Assembly (NCBI RefSeq): GCF_900637545.1
Contig: NZ_LR134376.1
Span: 1,631,001 to 1,695,000 of the forward strand
Reading direction: 5' to 3'
DNA: 64,000 nucleotides
Source: Aeromonas encheleia
Lineage (GTDB): Bacteria > Pseudomonadota > Gammaproteobacteria > Enterobacterales > Aeromonadaceae
The stretch's first letter is position 1, and each line of letters starts with the position of its first letter. The notes under the pieces are model-generated. The model did not search any database and was not told the DNA's origin. It saw nothing but the letters and a program-made list of their open reading frames with translations. Shown here piece after piece: positions 1-8,570 of this stretch. A program made the position numbers and the translations under genes.

Positions 1-226
1 CAAGCGTGCCGAGCTGGGTGCGGTGCAGAACCGGCTGGATTCGACCATTCGCAACCAGTCCAACATCTCGGAAAACGTCAGTGCCGCGCGCTCCCGTATC
101 CGTGATGCAGACTTTGCGACTGAGACCGCCAATATGACCAAGCAGAATATTCTGCAACAGGCGGCCTCCAGCATCCTGGCCCAGGCCAACCAGCGTCCGC
201 AGTCGGCCCTGTCGCTGCTGGGCTAA
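1..226 (+). CDS. Polar flagellin, C-terminal end (partial)
   Basis: Only the last ~74 codons are in the window; the gene starts upstream. The reading frame enters at base 2. The fragment shows the typical flagellin C-terminal D0/D1 helix: [20 protein letters not shown], then [20 protein letters not shown], then [12 protein letters not shown] and a terminal LSLLG. This end packs in the filament core and is recognised by export chaperones. Followed 39 bp later by flaG, the usual order after the last polar flagellin gene (flaB) in Aeromonas, but which flagellin copy it is cannot be told from this fragment. Confidence 0.95.
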   Translation, partial: KRAELGAVQNRLDSTIRNQSNISENVSAARSRIRDADFATETANMTKQNILQQAASSILAQANQRPQSALSLLG

Positions 227-265
227 GCCGGTACCATCTTCAGCCACTGATATAAGGAGCAGCAG

Positions 266-721
266 ATGGCCAATGAATCGATAACCTTGCCTTCTGTTAC
301 TTCGACGCTCACTCAACATGGCGGCCCTCAGGCCGCCATGACTGTTTCTCCCGCATCAGGTGGGGATAACTCGGTCGAACAGGCAAGTGTCGAGCCGACA
401 GCCAGGGTATCGCAGGATCCGCCGGCGCATATCAAATCCGCAGAGTCGCGTATAGATAAGGCCTATATAGAAAAACAGGCCCAAGAATTGCAAGAAAGAT
501 TGGATAGTTTGAGCAAGTTGAAGGGATGGACAATCAATTTCACTCTGGTCCCCGAACTCGAACAACCGGTGATCAAGGTGATAGACGCGGATACCAAGCA
601 GGTTATTCGCCAGATCCCGAGTGAGGAAATGCTCTTGATGAACAAGAGGTTGCAGGCTATGGAGCAGGCGAGTGGCAATCTGGCCAGTCTCCCGGGACTG
701 CTGTTCGATGGTCAGGTGTGA
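266..721 (+). CDS. flaG: FlaG family flagellar protein
   Basis: 151 aa. The N-terminal ~65 residues are polar and low in conserved features. Residues ~66-140 form the FlaG domain, with the signature LKGWTINFTLVPELEQPVIKVID followed by a QVIRQIPSEEMLLMNKRLQAM helix. FlaG proteins affect polar filament length in Vibrio, Aeromonas and Pseudomonas; the biochemical role is unclear. A ribosome site (AAGGAG, 256-261) precedes the ATG. It lies between flagellin and fliD, as in other polar flagellar loci. Confidence 0.9.
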   Translation: MANESITLPSVTSTLTQHGGPQAAMTVSPASGGDNSVEQASVEPTARVSQDPPAHIKSAESRIDKAYIEKQAQELQERLDSLSKLKGWTINFTLVPELEQPVIKVIDADTKQVIRQIPSEEMLLMNKRLQAMEQASGNLASLPGLLFDGQV

Positions 722-754
722 CCCTATTTTTTAAGTTGATAGACAGGAGGATGT

Positions 755-2164
755 ATGGCGATTACCTCTGCAGGGGCGGGTTCTGGACTCGATCTTGAAA
801 GCGTGATTTCGGCGAGTGTGGCGGCGAAGAAAGCCCAGTTGCAGCAACCGATCATCACCAAACAAAACAGTACCAAGATCACCTTGTCTGGCATAGGCCA
901 GCTCAAATCCTCTCTCTCCGCCTTCACCGACATCCTCGACAAACTGAGTGCCCCCGGCGCTTTCAACAAGCGCGCCATCAACATCACCCAAAGCAAGGAC
1001 GATCCCGTGCTGAAGGTGGAGAGCAAGTCAGGCGCTTCCAACGGTCAATACAACATCACCGTCAACAAGTTGGCGCAGACGAGTCGTCAGGAAGGGACCT
1101 TCGACAGCTCAACCACCCCGATGGTCACTCAGGATGGTCAACTGACGTTCAAGGCCGGCGACAAGACCTTCAAGGTGGATGTGAAAGCTGGCGATACCTT
1201 GCAAGACATCCGCAAGAACATCAACAGCAATGGTGACAACTTTGGCCTCAGTGTCAACATCGTCAATACCGCCGATGGCAAGGCCAAGCTGATGATTGAC
1301 TCCGGTGTATCGGGGGACGGCAAGGATCTGACCATCACCGGGAGTACCACCGAGCTCGAGATCTTCGATGCGAGGATTCCGGGTAGTGTCATGAGCGAGA
1401 AAGACCGGGCCAGCAGTGCCGAGATTGTCGTGGATGGCAACACCCTCAAGAGCGATACCAATACCTTTGACGACTCCGTCCAGGATCTCAAGATAACAGT
1501 GTTGCGTGTCTCGGACCTGGACAAAGACAGCACCACGCCGGGAGCACTGAAGTCAAACAAGGTCGATATCACGACCGACAAGACCTCTATTCAGGAACTT
1601 GTCCAGCAGTTCGTAGACGGTTACAACACCCTGCAAGACAGCATGGGCACCCTGGGCAAGCGTGGCACCTTCGTGGGGGGGGTGAAGCAGGATGATGGTG
1701 GCGCCCTGGCCGGTGATTCGACCACCCGAGCCATCGAATCTTTCATGAGTAATCTACTGGTCAGCCCTTCCCAGAACAGCGGTACCTATTCCACCATCTT
1801 CGAGATCGGCGTCAAGATGGATAACAAGGGCAAGCTGTCTCTCGACAAGACGAAGTTTGGCGAGGCCGTCGACAAGAACTTCGACCAGGTTGTAGCGCTG
1901 TTTGGTGGGGACAAGGGCCTGGCGGCCACCCTGAACACAGGGTTGAAAGAGTACACCAAGAGTGGCGGCATGCTGGCACAACGAGAAGATGTGTTGAATT
2001 CAGATTTACGCAGCCTCACTCAAAAAACGGCGACGGCCAGCGCGCAGCTGGCAAAATATGAAGCCTCTTTGCGAGCCCAATACGGCAGCCTGGATGCCCT
2101 GCTTGTTAAAATGAATAACTCGGCATCCGCCCTGACGTCGTTACAAATAAACAATAAGAATTGA
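755..2164 (+). CDS. fliD: Flagellar filament cap protein FliD (HAP2)
   Basis: 469 aa. The N-terminus (GSGLDLESVISASVAAKKAQLQ) is the FliD_N region, which together with the C-terminal helices (QREDVLNSDLRSL..., ASLRAQYGSLDALLVKMNNS) forms the coiled leg of the cap. The middle holds the variable head domains. FliD sits at the filament tip and promotes flagellin folding and polymerisation after export. The length is normal for the family. AGGAGG at 746-751 precedes the ATG. Called flaH in some Aeromonas literature. The following fliS would act with it in export. Confidence 0.95.
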   Translation: MAITSAGAGSGLDLESVISASVAAKKAQLQQPIITKQNSTKITLSGIGQLKSSLSAFTDILDKLSAPGAFNKRAINITQSKDDPVLKVESKSGASNGQYNITVNKLAQTSRQEGTFDSSTTPMVTQDGQLTFKAGDKTFKVDVKAGDTLQDIRKNINSNGDNFGLSVNIVNTADGKAKLMIDSGVSGDGKDLTITGSTTELEIFDARIPGSVMSEKDRASSAEIVVDGNTLKSDTNTFDDSVQDLKITVLRVSDLDKDSTTPGALKSNKVDITTDKTSIQELVQQFVDGYNTLQDSMGTLGKRGTFVGGVKQDDGGALAGDSTTRAIESFMSNLLVSPSQNSGTYSTIFEIGVKMDNKGKLSLDKTKFGEAVDKNFDQVVALFGGDKGLAATLNTGLKEYTKSGGMLAQREDVLNSDLRSLTQKTATASAQLAKYEASLRAQYGSLDALLVKMNNSASALTSLQINNKN

Positions 2165-2193
2165 TTGAGCGTGATATTACGAGGACTCATGTT

Positions 2194-2616
2194 ATGTACA
2201 ACCGTAATCTGAAGGCATATAAGGCAACCAGCATCACGGCTGATTTGGCGGTTGCCGATCCTCACCGTGTCATTCAGCTCATGATGCAAGGCTTTCTCGA
2301 GCGACTGGCTCAGGCCAAGGGTGCCATTGAGCGGCATGATATGGAGGCAAAATCCATTGCAGTCTCCAAGGCGCAAGGGCTGTTGCATGGATTGCAGGAT
2401 GCACTCGACATGAGCCAGGGCACCATGGCCGAAGATCTATATGGACTCTACTCCTATATGGATGAGCGTATCTGGGATGCCAGTCTGGCACGCGATAGCG
2501 CCCCCCTCGATGAGGTCATGGGGCTGATGGTGACAATCAAATCCGGTTGGGATCAACTGCCGGAGACAGAAAAGCAGCAAGGCTACCAAATGAGACAACA
2601 GCTGGGTGAGCTGTGA
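2194..2616 (+). CDS. fliS: Flagellin export chaperone FliS
   Basis: 140 aa from the ATG at 2194. An in-frame TTG at 2161 would add 11 residues, but the GAGG at 2181-2184 fits the ATG, and FliS proteins begin in this way (MYNRNLKAYKATSI). The protein is an all-helical FliS domain (VADPHRVIQLMMQGFLERLAQAKGAI... LYGLYSYMDERI...). FliS binds the disordered C-terminus of cytosolic flagellin, preventing premature assembly and guiding it to the export gate. Called flaJ in Aeromonas. It overlaps the next gene by 4 bp, implying translational coupling. Confidence 0.93.
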   Translation: MYNRNLKAYKATSITADLAVADPHRVIQLMMQGFLERLAQAKGAIERHDMEAKSIAVSKAQGLLHGLQDALDMSQGTMAEDLYGLYSYMDERIWDASLARDSAPLDEVMGLMVTIKSGWDQLPETEKQQGYQMRQQLGEL

Positions 2617-2939
2617 ACGTCACGTCAGCCTCCCTCGATGAGGCATTGACGGAAAATGCCAGTTTAATGGAGGCGCTGTTGCAACAGCAGCGATACGACG
2701 AGGCGTTATTGTGCATGGATGAGCGTCTGGCCTTGATCGCTCGTCTGGCTCAATTGGCAAAAGATGATCCTCTGCAACAACAGGACATCGCCGCCTTGGC
2801 CACAAGCCTCTCCATTCAAGAAAAGCAGATGAAAGCCCTGGCCATCAGCCATCATCAAGCCGTTTTTAAACAGCTGACCCAGGTCGGGCGGGCCAACAAG
2901 GCCGGGCAAGCCTATCGAGTGAACAGCAAGGAGTTCTGA
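2613..2939 (+). CDS. FliT/FlaI-like small flagellar protein
   Basis: 108 aa, starting at a GTG that overlaps the fliS stop (GTGA). The protein is almost entirely helical and rich in Gln, Leu and Ala (SLMEALLQQQRYDEALLCMDERL, then ALATSLSIQEKQMKALAISHHQAV). Size, helicity and position match the FliT/FlaI group of export chaperones found beside fliD/fliS, which in enterics bind FliD. No strict catalytic motif exists to confirm this, so the assignment is mostly by context. The next gene starts in an ATGA overlap at its stop. Confidence 0.7.
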   Translation: MNVTSASLDEALTENASLMEALLQQQRYDEALLCMDERLALIARLAQLAKDDPLQQQDIAALATSLSIQEKQMKALAISHHQAVFKQLTQVGRANKAGQAYRVNSKEF

Positions 2940-5026
2940 TGTCCGTCAATATTGATACTGCCTTGGCAAAAGCCGAACAGGAGGCGCTGCGACTGCAACA
3001 ACAGGCAGAGCAGGAAGTGGCCATGGCGGCGGCGTTACCGCTGCGCTTTGCGCAGAATATGGCGGCCTTTCGCCAATATATTCCCCATATTGCGGACATG
3101 TATGAAGCCTATCAACCCGCTCGTCCCTTCAGATTTTTCTGTAGTGAAAATGGCCAGCCCAATCTGGCCTGGCTCGATGATGACGTCGCCGTGTATGGCG
3201 CCGAGCCTTATCTCATCTGCGAGACCCTGGTTAAGGAGTTCATGGAGCGGGGGGGGCTGTCCAAGTTCTCCTTCAGCCAAGAGGCCAATCCACTGGGCTT
3301 CATGCATGTGGAATACCTCAACAAACTGAATGCTTATCTGGACGACATATCCACCAGGGAAGACATGTTGAGCCGGGTTCCCCTCGAGGTACCCAGCGCC
3401 CTTATCTTCGGGGTGGGTCTGGGTTACCACCTCGGCTATCTCTATGAGCGGTGCAAGATCGGTACTCTGTTCCTGTTTGAGCCGGATCTGGATCTCTTCT
3501 ACGGGTCGCTATTCTGTTTTGATTGGGCACCGCTGCTGGCTTATTTGCATCAGGAAAACCTGGGGCTGCACATCCTGTTGGGACAGGATGAAGAGACCAT
3601 AGTGAAGGACTTCTCGTCGGCCATTCATAGTCGTGGCTCTTTCCTTATCGCCAATGCCTTTATCATGTGGGGATATCAGAACGACAAGATAAGGAAACTG
3701 ATAGAGAAGGTGCAGCAAGAATATTATATGTTGGTGATGGGATGGGGTTTCTTCGATGACAACCTGATTGCCTTGTCTCACACCATCAACAATATCGAAC
3801 GTGCGGTCCCTTTTTTGAAACAAGACCAGAGGGTTGCGCCAGAATATCAACGGACCCCCGTCTTCATCATTGCCAATGGCCCTTCGCTGGATGAATCAAT
3901 CGCGGTCATCAGGGAGAATAAAGACAAGGCCATCCTGATCTCGTGTGGCAGTGCCATTTCGGCGTTGCACAAGGTGGGCATCAAGCCGGATATTCACGTG
4001 GAAACCGAACGCACCAAGATAGTCTATGACTTCCTGGTCAACCTGAATGACCCTGAATATCTGCGGGATGTTTTATTCTTGAGTACGGATGTGATCCATC
4101 CTGATTGCGCGACACTCTTCAATCAATCGGCACTTGTCTTCAAGCTCAGTGAGCCAGGGGTGGTGCTCTATCGGAACTACTTCCCAGGCTGGCAAGCCTG
4201 TGCCGCCCTTGGCGGTGTCAACCCTCTGGTGGGCAATATCGGTGTCAGCGCGCCCACTCACCTCGGTTTCAAGAACCTTTATCTGTTCGGCCTGGATAAT
4301 GGCTACAAGCACAAGGGACACCATCATTCGAAGCTCAGCTCCTATTACAACAATGAGGAAAATGCCGGGGCCCTTGGCGACCTGATGTATGGCGACAGCC
4401 AGTGGCGGCGTGAAGGGAACTTTGATGGCACCGTCATCAGCAACGCCATGTTTGACACCTCCCGCCGCGTGATAGAGCAGGTATTGGCTGCGAATGAAGA
4501 TGTTCGATGCTTCAACTGCAGCGATGGTGCCAAGATTGAGCACGCCAGAGCCTTGCCGAGTGCAGAAATAAGCCTGCTCCATCGGGTCGACAAGCCTGCG
4601 CTGCTCGAGGAGATCGCCGGGCTCTGCGCCCCCATTCCCTTGTCAAAGCAGGATTTTGAACCCTTGCTGGATATCGAGTTCTTCAATATCCTCATCGACA
4701 AGATGATGGCCGAATGGCAACAGGACTTCAGGTCTCGTAATGAGTTGAATCAGCTGATGCTGCGTAACTTTGGCTATCTCTCCCAGATCGCCGCCACCCG
4801 GCAGCAACATATTTCCCAGACCATGGTCGGGTCGATGAATTATGTGTTCACCCTGTTGAGCTCCATTCTCTATTCATTCGAGGGTGAAGAGGAGACGCTG
4901 GTGCTGATGAAACCCGCCATCGATCTCTGGCTGGAGTTTTTAGCCAAGGCGAGGGAGATGTATCCAAGGGCACTCGACAGCGTCGACATGATTGATAACG
5001 AAGTGATGGCACTGTTCCGGAAATAA
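2939..5026 (+). CDS. maf1: Maf-1 motility accessory factor (DUF115 glycosyltransferase-like)
   Basis: 695 aa. The core DUF115/MAF_flag10 domain runs from about residue 305, with PVFIIANGPSLDESIAVI, then ISCGSAISALHKVGIKPDIHVETER and the NIGVSAPTHLGFKNLYLFGLD segment. Flanking helical N- and C-terminal regions are typical of Maf proteins. Maf proteins are required for adding pseudaminic acid to flagellin in Aeromonas and Campylobacter/Helicobacter and are thought to be the transferases. Start overlaps the previous stop, so it is translationally coupled to the flagellar chaperone genes. The convergent pse operon that would supply its CMP-sugar donor ends 63 bp away. Confidence 0.93.
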   Translation: MSVNIDTALAKAEQEALRLQQQAEQEVAMAAALPLRFAQNMAAFRQYIPHIADMYEAYQPARPFRFFCSENGQPNLAWLDDDVAVYGAEPYLICETLVKEFMERGGLSKFSFSQEANPLGFMHVEYLNKLNAYLDDISTREDMLSRVPLEVPSALIFGVGLGYHLGYLYERCKIGTLFLFEPDLDLFYGSLFCFDWAPLLAYLHQENLGLHILLGQDEETIVKDFSSAIHSRGSFLIANAFIMWGYQNDKIRKLIEKVQQEYYMLVMGWGFFDDNLIALSHTINNIERAVPFLKQDQRVAPEYQRTPVFIIANGPSLDESIAVIRENKDKAILISCGSAISALHKVGIKPDIHVETERTKIVYDFLVNLNDPEYLRDVLFLSTDVIHPDCATLFNQSALVFKLSEPGVVLYRNYFPGWQACAALGGVNPLVGNIGVSAPTHLGFKNLYLFGLDNGYKHKGHHHSKLSSYYNNEENAGALGDLMYGDSQWRREGNFDGTVISNAMFDTSRRVIEQVLAANEDVRCFNCSDGAKIEHARALPSAEISLLHRVDKPALLEEIAGLCAPIPLSKQDFEPLLDIEFFNILIDKMMAEWQQDFRSRNELNQLMLRNFGYLSQIAATRQQHISQTMVGSMNYVFTLLSSILYSFEGEEETLVLMKPAIDLWLEFLAKAREMYPRALDSVDMIDNEVMALFRK

Positions 5027-5062
5027 GAGCCGAAGCATTCAGAAAGTAAGAGCAGAAAATGA

Positions 5063-5090
5063 AAATACCGACCCTAGGGTCGGTATTTTT
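5063..5090. terminator. Bidirectional intrinsic terminator between maf-1 and the pse operon
   Basis: Inverted repeat ATACCGACC/GGTCGGTAT with a short CTAG centre, A-rich on the left and T-rich on the right, so it can stop transcription from both sides. The T-run overlaps the stop codon of the convergent methyltransferase gene (5089-5091). Confidence 0.9.
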
Positions 5091-5766
5091 ATCTCTTGGG
5101 GTAGGGGTTCTGCGCCGCGAGCAGCCTCGCATCCTTTCGCAATATCTGTACCGAGATCAGCGCATCTGGCTCCAGTTCGGCGCCGCCATCGTGATGCTGC
5201 ACGTGTTCGAACAGACGATGGTAGCCAGGGTGCCAGCCAAACAGCTCCCCGTAGTTCATCTTGTAGCTGAAGAGATTGGCGTGATGCTGGTAGTCGTTGC
5301 GATAGTGGCCCGCCGGAGGATTGAAATCCATGATGGTCATCAGACCCCGATCGGCCAGCAGGGCATCGCTGCCGGCGGCAATCTTGAACAGATCCTGTGG
5401 GTCGCACAGGTAGAGGCAGAAGCCGAAGATGATGAGATCGACGGCTTCTATCTCGGGCAGACAATCGGCGGTCCCTACGGAGAGATGCAACCCTGGATAG
5501 CGAGAGAGCCCATCCTGGATGGCACTTGCCGACGGATCCACCCCATAGCAGCGGGCACCATAATGCTCGGCCAGCTGCGCCAGTCGCCAGCCATTGGCGC
5601 AGCCTATCTCCAGGATCCGGGCGGGTTTGACCGCCAGATAGTGCAGCGCCTTGAAGATGGGATCGTTGGCCAGCGACTTGCCGAGAATGGCGGTCTTGTT
5701 GCGCTCATACCACTCGTTCCCTTCCTGCGCCAGGAAGACGTTCTTCTGTTGCATAGAATGATCCAT
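5089..5766 (-). CDS. Class I SAM-dependent methyltransferase, last gene of the pse operon
   Basis: 225 aa. A Rossmann-type SAM site is visible: motif I ARILEIGCANGWRLAQLA (~residue 49), the acidic loop CYGVDPSASAI, motif II EAVDLIIFGFCLYLCDPQDLF and motif III DALLADRGLMTIMDFNPP. It starts in a TAATG-type contact with the pseI stop; an internal Met four codons in is an alternative start. Position at the end of a nonulosonic acid operon suggests O- or N-methylation of the flagellar glycan or its precursor, but the substrate is unknown. Confidence 0.8.
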   Translation of the reverse strand: MDHSMQQKNVFLAQEGNEWYERNKTAILGKSLANDPIFKALHYLAVKPARILEIGCANGWRLAQLAEHYGARCYGVDPSASAIQDGLSRYPGLHLSVGTADCLPEIEAVDLIIFGFCLYLCDPQDLFKIAAGSDALLADRGLMTIMDFNPPAGHYRNDYQHHANLFSYKMNYGELFGWHPGYHRLFEHVQHHDGGAELEPDALISVQILRKDARLLAAQNPYPKR

Positions 5767-6815
5767 TATTCAAACACGCCAATTTTTACTGGTGTATTTG
5801 CCCGTATGGGTTGAGTGACCGTTTTTCCTATCACGTCAGCTAGGCATTTCGGGGCTAATCCAAACCCAGGTCGTACACTGCGTACCGCATCCGCCGTGAT
5901 GATTTCTCCAACTTGTAAGTCTTTGACAAAATAGAGGGAGCGACGGAATTTTGCGTTGCCTATTTCGCTAGATTTGCGGCTATAGTCAACCTTTCCTAGC
6001 GCAGACCAAGCTGTTTTAGCACCATCACATAATTGCTTCAATTCTGCCGGCTCCAGCGAAAAGCTGTCATCCGGCCCACCGTCGTTGCGGTTTAGAGTAA
6101 AGTGCTTCTCGATGATCGAAGCTCCCAGCGCTACGCTCGTGATGGCCGTGGTGTTATCGAGAGTGTGATCCGACAGCCCTGTTACCAGCCCAAAGCGTTG
6201 CTGCATATCCAGCAGGGTACGCAGGTTGTAATCTTCTGCTGGTGCCGGGTAGCCACTGACGCAGTGTAATATGGCCAGCTCTTTGCATCCCCCGGCACGG
6301 GCTGTCTCGATGGCCTCTCTTATCTCTTCAGCATCAGCCATGCCGGTGGAGATGATCATCGGTTTTCCGGTACCAGCCACATAGTGGATCAGCGGTAAAT
6401 CAATCGCTTCAAACGAGGCGATTTTGTAGGCAGGTGCATTGAGGTCTTCGAGCAAATCTACCGCCGTCAAATCAAAGGGCGAGCTGAAAATGGTAATACC
6501 TAGCCGGTGGGCATGTTCAAATAGGGGGGCATGCCACTCCCAAGGCATCTGAGCCTCTTGATAGAGTTGATAGAGGTTCTTGCCACGCCACAGGCCATCG
6601 TGGATTTGAAAATCGGGTGTGTTGCTGTTGAGCGTGATGGTATCTGCGGTATAAGTTTGCAGCTTGATTGCATCGGCGCCAGCTAGCTTAGCCTCTGTAA
6701 TCAAACGTAATGCATTTTTTAGCTTACCGTTATGATTAGCAGACATTTCTGCAATTACATACGGAGAGAAATTCTGTCCGATGCCTCTTCCATTAATAAA
6801 TATTGTTGGGTTCAT
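5766..6815 (-). CDS. pseI: Pseudaminic acid synthase PseI (NeuB family)
   Basis: 349 aa. The NeuB TIM-barrel domain (residues ~15-255) has the N-terminal FSPYVIAEMSANHNG and KLQTYTADTITL, the ASFEAIDLPLI and STGMADAEEI loops, and LSDHTLDN and EKHFTLNR near the metal/PEP site. A C-terminal SAF (antifreeze-like) domain (RRSLYFVKDLQVGEIITADA to the end) completes the family architecture. It condenses phosphoenolpyruvate with 2,4-diacetamido-2,4,6-trideoxy-L-altrose to give pseudaminic acid. AGGTG precedes the ATG. Base composition is visibly more AT-rich towards its 5' end, continuing into pseH. Confidence 0.93.
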   Translation of the reverse strand: MNPTIFINGRGIGQNFSPYVIAEMSANHNGKLKNALRLITEAKLAGADAIKLQTYTADTITLNSNTPDFQIHDGLWRGKNLYQLYQEAQMPWEWHAPLFEHAHRLGITIFSSPFDLTAVDLLEDLNAPAYKIASFEAIDLPLIHYVAGTGKPMIISTGMADAEEIREAIETARAGGCKELAILHCVSGYPAPAEDYNLRTLLDMQQRFGLVTGLSDHTLDNTTAITSVALGASIIEKHFTLNRNDGGPDDSFSLEPAELKQLCDGAKTAWSALGKVDYSRKSSEIGNAKFRRSLYFVKDLQVGEIITADAVRSVRPGFGLAPKCLADVIGKTVTQPIRANTPVKIGVFE

Positions 6816-6818
6816 AAT

Positions 6819-7376
6819 TCACCTGCTCATGCGTATAGTTATTTTTTCTAATAGAGCAGTACGGTTATGCTCCCACTGTTTTTTTAATATTGCTAGCCTG
6901 TGAATATCAATGTATTCCCCATCAATGACATGCTGACCTAGAAAAATACCTTCGACTTCAAAACCGAACTTTTGATGCAAAGAAATGACAGGTTTATTGA
7001 AGCTTAGTACCTCACAATATAATTTGTGTAATTTCAAAGTAATAAATGCCTGCTCAAGCATTAAATACTCCATTCTAACCCCTGTTCCTCTTGGTGCGGA
7101 GGGCGCTGAATAAAATGCCCAAGCTGAATTTCTATTTGTTAAATCTAAGTTATTTAATGCAGCTATACCGCATGGTTGCCCTTCAAACTCATACATATAA
7201 TAGACTTGATCTTTTCTATCTTGCATATGTATCCACCAAGAATAATGTTCTTCCTGTGAAATAATATGCTGAGTATACATGTTGCTTCTTACCTTTGGCT
7301 CATTACGCCAGGCTAGCATCAGGTCAAGCTCTTCTTTTTTTATATCTCTTAATATACCGAGAGTATCCATTTTCAT
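6819..7376 (-). CDS. pseH: PseH-type GNAT N-acetyltransferase
   Basis: 185 aa, one GNAT domain. The N-terminus LRDIKKEELDLMLAWRNEPKVRSNMYT is typical of PseH (acting on the UDP-4-amino sugar), followed by a YMYEFEGQPCGIAALNNLDL strand pair and PSAPRGTGVRMEYLMLEQAF in the acetyl-CoA loop region. It acetylates the 4-amino group made by PseC. The ATG at 7376 overlaps the pseG stop; the Met two codons later (7370) is better spaced from GGAG. The gene is strikingly AT-rich compared with pseB/pseC or the core genome, suggesting separate acquisition. Confidence 0.88.
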   Translation of the reverse strand: MKMDTLGILRDIKKEELDLMLAWRNEPKVRSNMYTQHIISQEEHYSWWIHMQDRKDQVYYMYEFEGQPCGIAALNNLDLTNRNSAWAFYSAPSAPRGTGVRMEYLMLEQAFITLKLHKLYCEVLSFNKPVISLHQKFGFEVEGIFLGQHVIDGEYIDIHRLAILKKQWEHNRTALLEKITIRMSR

Positions 7377-8497
7377 CTCTCCATTGAAATTGAAGCTATG
7401 ATGTCAATGACTCTACAGACCCCTAAGCCATCTGTGATTTTTCTAGCATTTTTTAGCATGTTTATACTGGCTTCAGGCTCTGAAACATAACTATGTAGCC
7501 AGTTAATAACATTATCTTCAAGATTATCTGTCAGCATATATACCGCAGCTGCGCCTGCCGACATTAAATGGTGGGCAACCTCTCGCTGATTATCTGCGAT
7601 GACAAACATCAATGTGGGAAGACCTAGACAGCAGCGCTCCCAAGATGTACTACCCGCAGCCCCTATAGCCAAGTCACTGTCAGCCATCAGTTGAGCTATG
7701 TTACTGACATTAGCTAGCACTGTGGTGGGCCAAGGCAAGGTGGCTGCGAGAGCCTCCACTTGCACTAGCCAAGGTGCCTTTGCTCCCATCACTACACAGA
7801 TCCGACAATCATCTGGCAAGGGTGCCTGTCGTAATGCCTCTAACACTCGGCCAGTTGCATTGGGTTTGTCGACTCCACCCATGGTAATCAGCACTTGTTT
7901 TAGTGTCGGTATCTGGCGTCGTTCTCGACTATATTCCCGCAATGCAGCGAATTCGGGGCGCAGCAGGGAATAACGAGGCCCCACTAGTAATGTGCAATGT
8001 AGGGGGACTCGTTCTCGGTAGTCATCAGGCTGGCGGCCCAGATTTTGGTCGAGTAACAGATCGCAATCATGCGTACGATCGGCAAGATCATCGATCACCA
8101 TGATACAACCCACATGGGGGCGTAAGATCTTTTCCCAGCAACTATCAAGAGCATAGTGGTCAACTACCAGCCAGTCGGGTTGCAGCTCGGCCAAAATAGT
8201 CTGAGTTTGCTCTGCATCCTGCTCCCAGCCACATCCCAGCCAGCTTGCGTGCGCGAGTAAGGATATACCCGCAGGCTCTTGCTCGGAGTCCGGTTTAGCA
8301 GTAAGCAGATGGCAGCGATGGTCACGGGCACTGATAAGGTCAGCTAAGTGCCCCGGATGTGCCCGGCAGATAAACCAGCACTTAGCTCCTTGTTCACGTA
8401 ATGCATCGGCCAGGGTCAGGCAACGCATCACATGACCACTCCCCGCCTCCAGCGATGCATCTGCTCGAAAGGCGATACATTTACCGGCAAGTTTCAT
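7373..8497 (-). CDS. pseG: PseG UDP-2,4-diacetamido-trideoxy-L-altropyranose hydrolase
   Basis: 374 aa, GT-B-like fold. The N-terminus CIAFRADASLEAGSGHVMRCLTLADALREQGAKCWFICR carries the family GxGHxxR loop. Later landmarks are VVDHYALDSCWEK, VIDDLADRTHDCDLLLDQNLG and the UDP-binding region IGAAGSTSWERCCLGLPTLM. It removes UDP from the PseH product, releasing the hexose for PseI. Called flmD in A. caviae. Upstream is a 73-bp gap, the only real gap in the operon, which holds a short open frame. The 3' half turns AT-rich, as in pseH. Confidence 0.9.
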   Translation of the reverse strand: MKLAGKCIAFRADASLEAGSGHVMRCLTLADALREQGAKCWFICRAHPGHLADLISARDHRCHLLTAKPDSEQEPAGISLLAHASWLGCGWEQDAEQTQTILAELQPDWLVVDHYALDSCWEKILRPHVGCIMVIDDLADRTHDCDLLLDQNLGRQPDDYRERVPLHCTLLVGPRYSLLRPEFAALREYSRERRQIPTLKQVLITMGGVDKPNATGRVLEALRQAPLPDDCRICVVMGAKAPWLVQVEALAATLPWPTTVLANVSNIAQLMADSDLAIGAAGSTSWERCCLGLPTLMFVIADNQREVAHHLMSAGAAAVYMLTDNLEDNVINWLHSYVSEPEASINMLKNARKITDGLGVCRVIDIIASISMER

Positions 8498-8570
8498 TGG
8501 GGCCCTTCAGCAACTGATAGGCCCTTTCGGTACGGACCCCATTCTCGGAGTTACCAGCATTAGGCTGCAT
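8481..8570 (-). other. 29-codon open frame between the aminotransferase and pseG; possible gene remnant
   Basis: An ATG lies directly after the stop codon of the upstream aminotransferase (TTAAATG). It opens a frame of 29 codons reading MQPNAGNSENGVRTERAYQL..., ending at a TAA inside the pseG start. It fills the only sizeable intergenic gap in the operon. It could be the tail of a deleted gene, a coupling peptide or chance. No family was recognised. Confidence 0.3.
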
